Shown: positions 6,740-14,986 of the stretch, in pieces
How the letters are laid out: the number at the start of each line of letters is the position of its first letter
How positions within the stretch are numbered: the stretch's first letter is position 1
NCBI GenBank assembly: GCA_964543855.1
Contig: CAZJAD010000036.1
Coordinates: 1 to 20,664 of the forward strand
Direction: 5' to 3'
Source: CAZJAD01 sp964543855
GTDB lineage: Bacteria; Electryoneota; RPQS01; DYHQ01
DNA: 20,664 bases
Translations under genes and position numbers: made by a program
The notes under the pieces: generated by a model
The model's input: only the letters and a program-made list of their open reading frames with translations
The model's database searches: none
Told to the model about the DNA's origin: nothing

Positions 6740-7279
6740 TTACAGGTGCTCCGCTACGAAGAACCAGAAGTAGACATTGGCGACAATCGCAAGCTGCGAG
6801 ACGACGCCGACAACATCGGCGAAAAGCTGCCAGGACGACCCCGAGAGGACAATGGTATCTTCAGGTTCGAGGTTGGGGACGAGGCGCTTGTCGCCGGTCT
6901 TGAGGAATTTCTTGATGTTGACAACGATGATCTCGGCGCCGTCTTCACTGTTGCGGACGATCCGGACATTGTCGAGACGCGAGCGCTGTTCCGGTCCACC
7001 GGCGACAGAAATCAAGGTGATAAGGTCGGTCGTCGACGGGATGAAATACTGCCCTGGTCGCAGGACACGGCCCCAGATGTTCACACGAATCAGCAGTTCA
7101 TTCGTCGCTCCAATATAATACTGGGAGGCCTGTCCAATGCGCTGGACAGGCACATCCACCTGCTGCGTTGGCCCCTGTCGGGGAGCTGTCTGCGCCTCAG
7201 CCCACAAAGGAACCATGACCACTATCATCACCGCAAAGAGCGCGGTTCCCAGTTGTTTTCCAAGCGATACTGGTGACAT
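6740..7279 (-). CDS. Small exported SLBB-domain protein (polysaccharide-export-like)
   Basis: 179 residues. A signal peptide covers about 1-30 with a likely cut after AEA. The middle, about 60-145, fits an SLBB/beta-grasp domain: NIWGRVLRPGQYFIP, then TTDLITLISVAGGP, then the closing strand VNIKKFLKTGD and LEPEDTIVL. The same arrangement occurs in outer-membrane polysaccharide export proteins of the Wza type. A hydrophobic C-terminal stretch (ADVVGVVSQLAIVANVYFWFF) could be a membrane helix. The protein is much shorter than Wza (about 380 aa) and lacks the preceding polysaccharide export domain, so it is probably an accessory rather than the channel itself. It is last in a minus-strand operon, 24 bases after the lipoprotein gene, and is preceded by GGGAGG at a somewhat long spacing of 12. 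Confidence 0.8.
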   Translation of the reverse strand: MSPVSLGKQLGTALFAVMIVVMVPLWAEAQTAPRQGPTQQVDVPVQRIGQASQYYIGATNELLIRVNIWGRVLRPGQYFIPSTTDLITLISVAGGPEQRSRLDNVRIVRNSEDGAEIIVVNIKKFLKTGDKRLVPNLEPEDTIVLSGSSWQLFADVVGVVSQLAIVANVYFWFFVAEHL

Positions 7280-7303
7280 GTGCGGTTCGAGCCTCCCGCT
7301 GGT

Positions 7304-8107
7304 TTAGTCAGAATAAACGAAATTCGTCTTGGCGGCGCAACCCGCCGGGCTCCGATCCGGCGGATTGCTGTTCGCAATGACATTGAGCTTCCAGACATAA
7401 CGGCGCCCTGAAATGAAAGGCTCCGCTGTCCCGTTAGCATTCAGGGCCACGCTGAACGTCGAGCCGAATGCGGTGTATTTCATATGCCATGCACGCTGGC
7501 CAGTCTCCGCGTCCCAAACCCGGATCATGAAATAGTCGAAAAAGACATCCGGCCCACTCTCGTAGTTCCATTCGAGGTAGTACTGCTCCGGACTTGGACT
7601 GGTCACGGAAAGACCTTGTGGGTTCGCAATCAGACGATAGTAAGCCGACGCCGACCAATCCGAAAGATTGCCGAACTGATCGTAAGCCCGCACGGCGTAG
7701 TAATAACCCCGGGTCTCCCCCGTCATCTCATCGGGCTCGAGGTTTCCCGTGTCGTAGTCGATGAAGTAAGGATCCTCGTAGAATGAAATATCCTGGCCAA
7801 GAATCAGATTGTCGAGCGGTGTCTGCGGGAATTCCGTGTCCGATTCGCCGTGTCGATATACATAGTAACCCGCCAAGTCTTCTTCCTGATTGCGGTACCA
7901 CTCAACTCGAATGAAATACTCTCGATCGGTGACTCCGGCTTCCGGCCGGATACCGGTTTGTGCATAGAGGCTGTCCGATGAACGCAGCTTTAGCGTGGGC
8001 GCCACGGGTGGCGTGGTGTCAGCGTCCTCGCTGTCTCCACCGCAGCCGGCCGCGAGAATCGCGAGGAGCAGCGTGACCACTCCGATGAGGATTCCGTTCC
8101 GCTCCAC
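7304..8107 (-). CDS. Outer-membrane lipoprotein with FnIII-like domains
   Basis: 267 residues from a GTG start with the site AAAGG 8 bases before it. The N terminus has a hydrophobic core and the lipobox LAAGC, with Cys22 as the lipidated residue. Gly-Gly follows the cysteine, with no Asp at +2, which fits outer-membrane placement by the usual rule. Residues of about 33-155 look like one FnIII domain (RVEWYRNQEEDLAGYYVYR ... YYYAVRAYDQFGNLSDWS), and about 160-260 like a second beta-sandwich (YYLEWNYESGPDVFFDYFMIR). It lies 16 bases after the porV-like gene and 24 before the SLBB gene, so all three are probably co-transcribed with the PorU-like gene. No enzymatic motif is visible; a scaffold or accessory role near the secretion machinery is inferred from position only. 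Confidence 0.8.
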   Translation of the reverse strand: MERNGILIGVVTLLLAILAAGCGGDSEDADTTPPVAPTLKLRSSDSLYAQTGIRPEAGVTDREYFIRVEWYRNQEEDLAGYYVYRHGESDTEFPQTPLDNLILGQDISFYEDPYFIDYDTGNLEPDEMTGETRGYYYAVRAYDQFGNLSDWSASAYYRLIANPQGLSVTSPSPEQYYLEWNYESGPDVFFDYFMIRVWDAETGQRAWHMKYTAFGSTFSVALNANGTAEPFISGRRYVWKLNVIANSNPPDRSPAGCAAKTNFVYSD

Positions 8108-8123
8108 GGACTTAGCCTTTCGA

Positions 8124-9158
8124 TTAGAGTTGAACCGTCAGACTTACGCGATGGATTGTACCCAGATCGCGAGCCAAGTACGCGTAATCGACGGTGGCAC
8201 GCCAGACACTGATACCCGCTCCCGCCGTCCACTCGTCGCCCCACCATCCCCCACGCAGGGCAAGAACCTTGTGGAAGCCGTATTCGATGCCATAGTGATG
8301 CGTGCGCGTGTAACGCCTCTCTGTATCATAGCTCAAGATGAGACGACCTCGCAAGGCGGAGATGTCCCATCCGGTGGCGACACCGACGCGGAAATTGGTC
8401 GGAATGGCGTCACGCACGCCTTTGCCCCAGTTGACCTGTGTTCGAGTCATGTCTTGGAGATTGAATCCCAACGACAGCCAGCCCGGCCATTGCGGCCCGA
8501 GGACATCATCGACTCGCACTCGGACCTGAGCTCCCACATCCGCCCCGACGCCCGTCGCCGATGCGTCATCCAGGGAACGCTGAATGATCTTCAAGCTTGC
8601 CCCAACTGGAAGCTGAATCGGCAGATTGAAGTAAGACCATCCAAAATCCAGTGTGAACTCGTTGAGTTTGGCAAAACTCAGGAAGATTGCCGATTCCATG
8701 TCTGAGAAATATCCGGTGGGCTCTCCGTGCAAAGCGATGATGTATTCGCGCGGGTCTTCATAGGGAAAAGGCTCACCACCCAGCGAGTCTCCGTACGGGA
8801 ACAGGTAACGATTATCGTAATCGGGATAGCGGGGGATGTCTTCGACGCCAAGCCGTATCCAGTTGATGCCGATCACGGCGCCGGGCACGGCGGCGGCAAC
8901 GCCGGCCACCGAGTAGTTGGCCAGTCCGCCCCAGAGATCAGCGTACATACCGGAGAACTTGAGTCCTTCAACATACCCCAGACCGCTGGGATTCCAGTAG
9001 AAAGCGGATGGATCGTCGGTGACGGCCGTGAAGGCCCCGCCCATGCCGACGGCTCGTGCACCCGCGCCGATCTCGAGAAACTCGCCGACATAGCGCGCCG
9101 AGAAGGCACTGGACACGGTGCCAAGAACCAGGAGTATGTGGGCCATGCGCTTCAGCAT
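8124..9158 (-). CDS. porV: PorV/PorQ-family outer-membrane barrel (T9SS shuttle candidate)
   Basis: 344 residues. It has an N-terminal signal peptide (about 1-20) and then the family hallmark GARAVGMGGAFTAVTDDPSA followed by WNPSGL. The rest alternates strands in the manner of a FadL-fold barrel, ending in VSLTVQL. In Porphyromonas gingivalis PorV binds the sorting domains of T9SS cargo and brings them to PorU, and its gene lies next to porU. Here the start codon overlaps the stop of the PorU-like gene by one base (TGATG), pointing to translational coupling. PorV and PorQ cannot be told apart with certainty from sequence alone; the neighbour favours PorV. A second ATG at 9146 is possible but has no better ribosome site. 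Confidence 0.75.
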   Translation of the reverse strand: MLKRMAHILLVLGTVSSAFSARYVGEFLEIGAGARAVGMGGAFTAVTDDPSAFYWNPSGLGYVEGLKFSGMYADLWGGLANYSVAGVAAAVPGAVIGINWIRLGVEDIPRYPDYDNRYLFPYGDSLGGEPFPYEDPREYIIALHGEPTGYFSDMESAIFLSFAKLNEFTLDFGWSYFNLPIQLPVGASLKIIQRSLDDASATGVGADVGAQVRVRVDDVLGPQWPGWLSLGFNLQDMTRTQVNWGKGVRDAIPTNFRVGVATGWDISALRGRLILSYDTERRYTRTHHYGIEYGFHKVLALRGGWWGDEWTAGAGISVWRATVDYAYLARDLGTIHRVSLTVQL

Positions 9159-12100
9159 CAGCGCACCCTGGCCATTTTGATCACCTTTTCCACTTGCTTC
9201 CCGCCTTGACTGGCGACGATGCGTCCGAAATAGACACCGTTCGCGACAGCTTCTCCCGCTTCGTCTCGGCCATCCCAGACAAGAGTGCGATAATTGATGA
9301 CCGCGCGCTCACTTTCGCGCAGCGTGCGAATGAGTCGACCGGAAACCGTGTATATCTTCACCTTGACATACTCATCCGTCTGGCCTGTGAGAACATAGAC
9401 AATCTTCGTCTGAGCATTGAAGGGGTTCGGATAGTTCAGTGCGAAGTCGATCCCGAAGGTGCCCTCGACCTGAAAAGCTGTCACACAGGTCGTGTCGTTA
9501 CCGAGATTGTCACGGGCATAGACTTCAACTGTGTGGTCGCCCAAGGAGAGGTGAGGACGGATCAGTGCCACCTGGTCACCAGAGGTTTCAACCGAGTCCG
9601 TCCAGGCAATCTCACTGTACGGAATCGTATCCCCATCGAGGACGATGCGGAAGTGCCCTGGTCGACGATCGATGCCGCTTGGATCGGAGAGATAGAAAAA
9701 CATCTGGGGGTTTGTCGGCACATAAGCGCCAGGCACATAGCGCTCTCCACTCACCGCCAAGTCAACCTGCGGAGGCCAAGTGTCCATCGAGTCTCGATCC
9801 AGAGTGAATATCGTGAAGCTTCCGAGGTAGTTCGTCCGGGTGGAGTATCTCAGTCGATAGGATCGATCCCAAGTGTAGACGACATAGGACTCCTGCCCCA
9901 CCCCGACCGTGTCAATGTCCACGAGCGTGCTGTCCCGAGTGGCCTGGAGGGACGCATCCATTTTGGTCCAGTAGTCGGTTCCCAAACGCCGCTGGAAGAT
10001 ATCCCGGTCGGAGGTATCCGAGGGAGACCAAGGCGGCCAGAGAGAACCCACTGTATCGGCAAATTCAATCGTGCCGACCGACACCTTTCTTATCAAGGAG
10101 AGATCCGCAGCGCTGCCGGGAGCGAGACGGTCCGTACTGTCGGAAAGCGTCACCGTGAAGATATCTGGACGTTGACTCGCGGGTAGCTGGCGAAGTCCGG
10201 CGTTCGGACCCAAGACCCGGGCAAAAAACAGCGATTCAGCCGCCGTGAACTTCCGAGGATACTCATAGCACACGACGCTGCTATCCTGCAGCAGGGCGCC
10301 CGGTGGAATGCGCAGCACCATGGTGTCCAAGGTCCCCTGCCGCCAGTATTCGCTGGAAACATTGGGCTCATGGGGGTCTTCGTAGTAGATGCCCTCCGCG
10401 CGGGAGACCGGGAAGTGATCGGCCACGAGGTACGGTGTTCGCAGGTTATTGTCCTCGTTGGACTCGGCGATCTCATCAAAGGGATCAATGTAGGTCCTGA
10501 GAAACCACCTACCCGGACGAAAATGAACCGGGATATCTACGAGGAAGGTTCGCCCCAGATGGGCAATGTCTGCAATTGTGGCATAGCTCTCGAAAGTATC
10601 CGCCGGAAGTGTCTCGGTCACGGGACGATATGCAAAGATGAACATCGTCAGAGTATCCGGGACTGTCGAGTGCTCAGGGACTGTCTTCTGCAACATCACC
10701 CGAGCGTAAGGATAGGTGTCCCCCATGATCACTGGATAACCAGGGTGGACGGAAGAGAAGAGGATGTCCGGCTTGGTGGACAGGTCCAAACCGTACGTGG
10801 GAGAACTGATTGCACTACCGGAATCGTCATAGAGAGTGAACGAAACATTATAGGTCGCGTCAGCGACCTCATAGGGTCCGAGCGAGACGGGAGTGCGCCA
10901 CAGATACTGCGTGACTTCCTCCATGGCCAGAGTGTCCAAGACAACGGGGCCTGATGGAGGACTGAAAACGCCACGCATACGGACACGATCGATCCCAATG
11001 CGATGCAGAATCCTGACCTGTACATAGAAGGGAACACCTTCTCTCACGACGCTTTCGGGCCAGGACCCCGGGTCAAGGAAAAGGGTCGAGTCTCCTAAGT
11101 CCTCGGCGTAAACCGAGACATAGCCGATACCATCCTCTTGAGTCGCTGGATTGGAGACATAGACAACATACCGCGCCTCCGTTGTCGTGAACGATCGCGG
11201 CACGACCAAGGGAGGCGATTCGAAGTCCTGAGTCGTGATAATCTCTGGGAAAAGACTCTCTTCCACGAGGCGGACCCCGTGCTCTTCGTACAGGTCGTAC
11301 CAAGCTTGCACGACATGGCCGTCTCCGATGTCGAAAGGCAAGGTTCCACTGATGAGCACCGTATCTCCCGGTATCGTGATGATCTCGACGGTATCGATCC
11401 TGATGGAATCCGGATTGACCACGACCGTATCCAGCACGATACTGTCCATCGGAGCGATGACAAATGTCTTGTCGATTTCCGGCTCGAAGACATTCTGCGG
11501 AACTGCCAGTTTCACACCGGGGTCTCCGAGAAGACTCATCTGCATTTGCTGTGAATATGGAGCATTTACGTTTGGCGGATCCGCCCCGTAGGCCAGCCAA
11601 TACCTCGTCTTGTTGGCTTGAACGATTTCGCCGAGAGTCTGACCGGGTGGATCCGCCACGAAATTGAACAGATGCGCCTGTTGGTCGCGTCCGGCCGCGG
11701 CAAACCCGGTTCCACACGAGGCGTAGACGCCGATTCCGCCGATAAGCTCACCGGTGATGTTTCTTTGGAAAAGAAAGGCTTCGCCCAGAACCTCGCCCTG
11801 GCGACCCGCATCGTAAGCATTGGTGTAGCAGGTGAAGCTGGTGATGAAAGGATACCTGCGGCGGTTGAGAAGGAACTGCTCGCTTTCGACCCTCAATAAG
11901 TCTTCCGCTGCCCACTGACCCCCGCCTCCGTGGCCGTTGTAGTTGACGATGATGCCGCCTTTGCGAAAGGCCTCCCGAACCGCCGTTTCCCTCTCCGATC
12001 CCGACGGGAGAGAATCCGAATAGACGCGCGTGATATTCACATAATCCGGCATCATACTGATACTACCTTCACTATACTGTATGAAACTGGTACCGCCTCC

Positions 12101-14611
12101 TGTCTTGTCGGACATGAAAATGTAGTTCGAATGCCAGGGCGAGGCGTAGTCCGGGTCATCCTCGTAGACGGCGATTTTCTCAACATAGGTTTCCAGTTCT
12201 TCCGCCGTCCGACACGAGATGCGCCCCACGGCGATGTCCGGGAGGAGATCCCACGGAGGTCCCGAAACAAACCCAAACAGGCCGTCGGCTGACACCGGCC
12301 CATATTGCGAGACAGAAGGATAGAAGCTGGGGATCAGGTTCCCACCGTAGTGCCTATAGTCTTTGACATCATAGTTACCGTCGCCAACGATGCACAGGTG
12401 AGTGGGTCGGACGGTCCAGTGGTCATAGGCATAAATGAGGAAGTTCCGAATCGCCTCGGGGTTCACAATACCCGCATTGAACTGCTCATAGACCTCCGTT
12501 GGTGTAACGACTTCGACCCCGCCCGGGAAAGTCCCCTCTCTTCGCTGGCGCAACGCCTCAATCGCCGGTTCTTCCAGGAACGAGTCATGAACAAGCAGGA
12601 TGTACTCGGCTCCCGGAAGGTCGCGCAGATCCCGAGCAGACTGCTCAGGCAAGATGGCCACCGGGGTCTTGATATAGGTGTCGTCAAATGCGATCAACCG
12701 GTAGGCCTGAGTGGGCGTCAACAGGAACCGCACGGCCCATGACGGGTCTTCATCGACGGGGGTGAGGTAGCGAACATCGGTGTTGGTCAGCCGGGCCATA
12801 CCCAACTTCCAAACCTGGATATTGGGCGAGGCGAAACCACGGATGTCAAATTTGAAGGTCTCGCCTGATGTCACATCGAAGTCGAAGCGCATGTACCCGT
12901 CCGACGCCTTCATCATCCGCTCGTAGCTGATTTCGATCCAGTTCAAGGTCACTTGATCGGTGGCACCGGAAAGACCATCACCCGTGACGGACAGCGACAC
13001 GGTGTTTTCTCCATGTCTCAGATCACGGCTGACGATGCCAGCGTTGAGAGGATCGGGAACCGTCTCCAGAATTGCAGCCGTGTGTGAAGACCAATCCTTT
13101 CTGTCATCACCCCAAGAGATTCTCCCGATGGAAAGTCCCTTGTCGGTGTGTCCATTGAGGTAGAGAATCGCACGATGGTGTCCGTAGCTGATCCCCTGCA
13201 ATGCGGCACGCACAATGACTTGCTGAAGGCCCGGCGCCCCTGCTGTATCCGGATGGGCAACGGAAATAGGATAGTCCCGTGTTTCGAAAGAGCGAACTCC
13301 GGTCGAGTAGAACCAGTGATCCATGACAACCCCATAGGGTCCCATCTCGTGTAACCGGCTCACATAGGGTTCTCGGGTCGCCCCATAGCTGAGAGGGGAG
13401 TAGTAGTTGTCCTCTTCGAAGTGGACTGTCGTTCGCAGGTGTGATGCCGGGGATCCTGTGTTTGGCATCCACTCCGCATTCTGCTCGCCCAGCCGTAAAC
13501 CATAGGGTCCGGCCCACGAAAACCAGTAGACATTCTCGTCCGACCACGGGTCCTTGTACAGCGTCTCAACAAGGCTTGTCCAAGTCTCTCGATTCTCAAT
13601 TCCGTAGAACTCGATGTAGTCGTAGGGATCGAAAACCCCGTCCGCCTCTCCTTGTACAAAAATGGGAATCTCACGCCCGCGGACTTTGACTTTGATTGTA
13701 CGGGGATCAATCTGCTCCACAGGTACCCCGGCCGATGCCAGCATTTCCTGGCTAATATGGTAGATGCCCTCTTCATCCACGATGATCTTGAACCGGGGTG
13801 AGAACTCTGTCTGGATTCCGAGTGCCGGGCGCTCTCGCTCCTCGATCTGATGTCTCGGCAGAACGGCGGGTGCCAGCGGACCAACGATATTCTCCAGCAG
13901 AGCCCTCTCATTAGGAGCGTCATAGCGCCGATTGGCATAGTCGGGGCTGCCTTCCCAGTCCGGCAGGATAAGGCGCACACGGATGCGCGGCACCCATTTC
14001 ATGACCCGGCGCCTCGAATCGATGCGGAGGGGATAATACCGGACTGCCATGAGTCTGTGACCACGGAAGAATCCGCCTTCGTGGAGTTCGACTGCCCGCA
14101 GCGGCCATACCTCAGCCGAGGGCTCGGGGGTGCTTCCTTCGAGACGACGGCCCTGAATCGGGCTCTGGGGACCGACCTCCTTGAGACCTTGTTCTGGCGG
14201 ATCAATCGGCTGATCCTCCTGCACAGCGCTGTACGAGGGTAGGGGATGGGTTTCTTCATCCGTTTCGAGGATCTGGAGCCGGATTTCTCCAGGCGGGCAA
14301 TCCACAGGCTGAACCAAAGAGGGCACAACGGGGAATCCCGTTCGGCTCGTAGGCTGAGCGCCCCTCACAGAGAATCGCACGACTTCACCCGTCTCAGGGT
14401 TTTTCAGAGCTTCGTAAGGAGGGGACTCGAACTCAATCACGATTTCGCGAGCCGTGTGCGAAATCAGGCGAACCTGGGCACGCTCGAGCCGGGGTGTCTG
14501 CGGTGCGCGCTGCAGTTTGGTCGACCGCATCCGGCTGGCACCCCACCCCAGGCCCACTGCACAAAGGCCCAGAATGACAAGTACGAATCCCCTGCGTGCA
14601 ATCCACGTCAT
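9158..14611 (-). CDS. porU: PorU-like C25 (gingipain-family) type IX secretion sortase, unusually long
   Basis: 1817 residues from ATG 14611, chosen because a signal peptide begins there (MTWIARRGFVLVILGL). An in-frame start at 14689 would add 26 non-hydrophobic residues in front of it. About residues 270-340 carry the PorU-type strand FKIIVDEEGIYHIS and the FDPYDYIEFYG motif. The C25 domain runs about 670-1050, with catalytic His894 in NYNGHGGGG and Cys928 in SFTCYTNAYD. A long beta-rich part follows, including a CARDB-like repeat (EIAESNEDNN). The last 95 residues are a FlgD/T9SS-type C-terminal domain with NYPNPFN. PorU cuts sorting domains and attaches cargo to the cell surface. Known PorU is about 1160 residues; the extra length lies largely between the peptidase and the C-terminal domain. 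First gene of the operon. Confidence 0.85.
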   Translation of the reverse strand: MTWIARRGFVLVILGLCAVGLGWGASRMRSTKLQRAPQTPRLERAQVRLISHTAREIVIEFESPPYEALKNPETGEVVRFSVRGAQPTSRTGFPVVPSLVQPVDCPPGEIRLQILETDEETHPLPSYSAVQEDQPIDPPEQGLKEVGPQSPIQGRRLEGSTPEPSAEVWPLRAVELHEGGFFRGHRLMAVRYYPLRIDSRRRVMKWVPRIRVRLILPDWEGSPDYANRRYDAPNERALLENIVGPLAPAVLPRHQIEERERPALGIQTEFSPRFKIIVDEEGIYHISQEMLASAGVPVEQIDPRTIKVKVRGREIPIFVQGEADGVFDPYDYIEFYGIENRETWTSLVETLYKDPWSDENVYWFSWAGPYGLRLGEQNAEWMPNTGSPASHLRTTVHFEEDNYYSPLSYGATREPYVSRLHEMGPYGVVMDHWFYSTGVRSFETRDYPISVAHPDTAGAPGLQQVIVRAALQGISYGHHRAILYLNGHTDKGLSIGRISWGDDRKDWSSHTAAILETVPDPLNAGIVSRDLRHGENTVSLSVTGDGLSGATDQVTLNWIEISYERMMKASDGYMRFDFDVTSGETFKFDIRGFASPNIQVWKLGMARLTNTDVRYLTPVDEDPSWAVRFLLTPTQAYRLIAFDDTYIKTPVAILPEQSARDLRDLPGAEYILLVHDSFLEEPAIEALRQRREGTFPGGVEVVTPTEVYEQFNAGIVNPEAIRNFLIYAYDHWTVRPTHLCIVGDGNYDVKDYRHYGGNLIPSFYPSVSQYGPVSADGLFGFVSGPPWDLLPDIAVGRISCRTAEELETYVEKIAVYEDDPDYASPWHSNYIFMSDKTGGGTSFIQYSEGSISMMPDYVNITRVYSDSLPSGSERETAVREAFRKGGIIVNYNGHGGGGQWAAEDLLRVESEQFLLNRRRYPFITSFTCYTNAYDAGRQGEVLGEAFLFQRNITGELIGGIGVYASCGTGFAAAGRDQQAHLFNFVADPPGQTLGEIVQANKTRYWLAYGADPPNVNAPYSQQMQMSLLGDPGVKLAVPQNVFEPEIDKTFVIAPMDSIVLDTVVVNPDSIRIDTVEIITIPGDTVLISGTLPFDIGDGHVVQAWYDLYEEHGVRLVEESLFPEIITTQDFESPPLVVPRSFTTTEARYVVYVSNPATQEDGIGYVSVYAEDLGDSTLFLDPGSWPESVVREGVPFYVQVRILHRIGIDRVRMRGVFSPPSGPVVLDTLAMEEVTQYLWRTPVSLGPYEVADATYNVSFTLYDDSGSAISSPTYGLDLSTKPDILFSSVHPGYPVIMGDTYPYARVMLQKTVPEHSTVPDTLTMFIFAYRPVTETLPADTFESYATIADIAHLGRTFLVDIPVHFRPGRWFLRTYIDPFDEIAESNEDNNLRTPYLVADHFPVSRAEGIYYEDPHEPNVSSEYWRQGTLDTMVLRIPPGALLQDSSVVCYEYPRKFTAAESLFFARVLGPNAGLRQLPASQRPDIFTVTLSDSTDRLAPGSAADLSLIRKVSVGTIEFADTVGSLWPPWSPSDTSDRDIFQRRLGTDYWTKMDASLQATRDSTLVDIDTVGVGQESYVVYTWDRSYRLRYSTRTNYLGSFTIFTLDRDSMDTWPPQVDLAVSGERYVPGAYVPTNPQMFFYLSDPSGIDRRPGHFRIVLDGDTIPYSEIAWTDSVETSGDQVALIRPHLSLGDHTVEVYARDNLGNDTTCVTAFQVEGTFGIDFALNYPNPFNAQTKIVYVLTGQTDEYVKVKIYTVSGRLIRTLRESERAVINYRTLVWDGRDEAGEAVANGVYFGRIVASQGGKQVEKVIKMARVR

Positions 14612-14794
14612 GCTATGTATATCTTCAATAGAAATAAAAATTCGCCAGAGCGCATCGTCCTTCTTGGGCCGGGCTTCCAGATTCGGCACCCGGCTCGGCT
14701 CCCAGACACGGAGAGCCGGACACGAGGAAGCAATGGCCGCAAAAAGGTAAAACGCCTTAGCGAACGGTCAAGTGTTCACTCCATATTTCATCGA

Positions 14795-14823
14795 AAGATA
14801 GGAAACTTTTTCCTGTTTGTCAA
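14795..14823 (-). promoter_or_regulatory. Sigma-70-type promoter of the porU operon
   Basis: Read on the minus strand, TTGACA (14823-14818), a 17-base spacer and TATCTT (14800-14795) form a good promoter. Transcription would start near 14788, giving a leader of about 175 bases before ATG 14611. The ribosome site in front of that ATG is weak. Confidence 0.6.
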
Positions 14824-14929
14824 GCCGAGGCAACCACTGCCCGTTCCCTTGTCCTGAGCCATATCCGGCCGTCTCATTCACGGGGAGAGCGACAAACGAA
14901 TGTGCAAGCAGTGCGCCACTTCTCCGGCC

Positions 14930-14958
14930 TTGCCTTCAAGCATAATCTTTACTATATT
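14930..14958 (+). promoter_or_regulatory. Sigma-70-type promoter of the pgi cluster
   Basis: TTGCCT (14930-14935), a 17-base spacer and TATATT (14953-14958, five of six matching TATAAT) point to a start near 14965. This lies after the in-frame ATG at 14900, so that ATG is unlikely to be the start of pgi. It is divergent from the porU promoter about 107 bases away, and the stretch between the two holds no gene I can support. Confidence 0.55.
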
Positions 14959-14986
14959 ACGAAGTAGTGAACATGGACTTTCGGTC

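Noticed and set aside
6647..7276. A 209-codon plus-strand open frame after paralogue C
   Set aside because: It runs opposite the SLBB gene, starts inside the terminator region of paralogue C and has a low-complexity translation rich in Asp, Arg and Glu.
9056..10186. A 376-codon plus-strand open frame opposite the PorU-like gene
   Set aside because: The minus-strand frame contains the conserved T9SS C-terminal domain and belongs to a 1817-residue protein. The plus-strand translation shows no domain or signal.
14900..14986. Extending pgi to the ATG at 14900
   Set aside because: The added 29 residues precede the likely transcription start near 14965 and do not resemble the family's N terminus.
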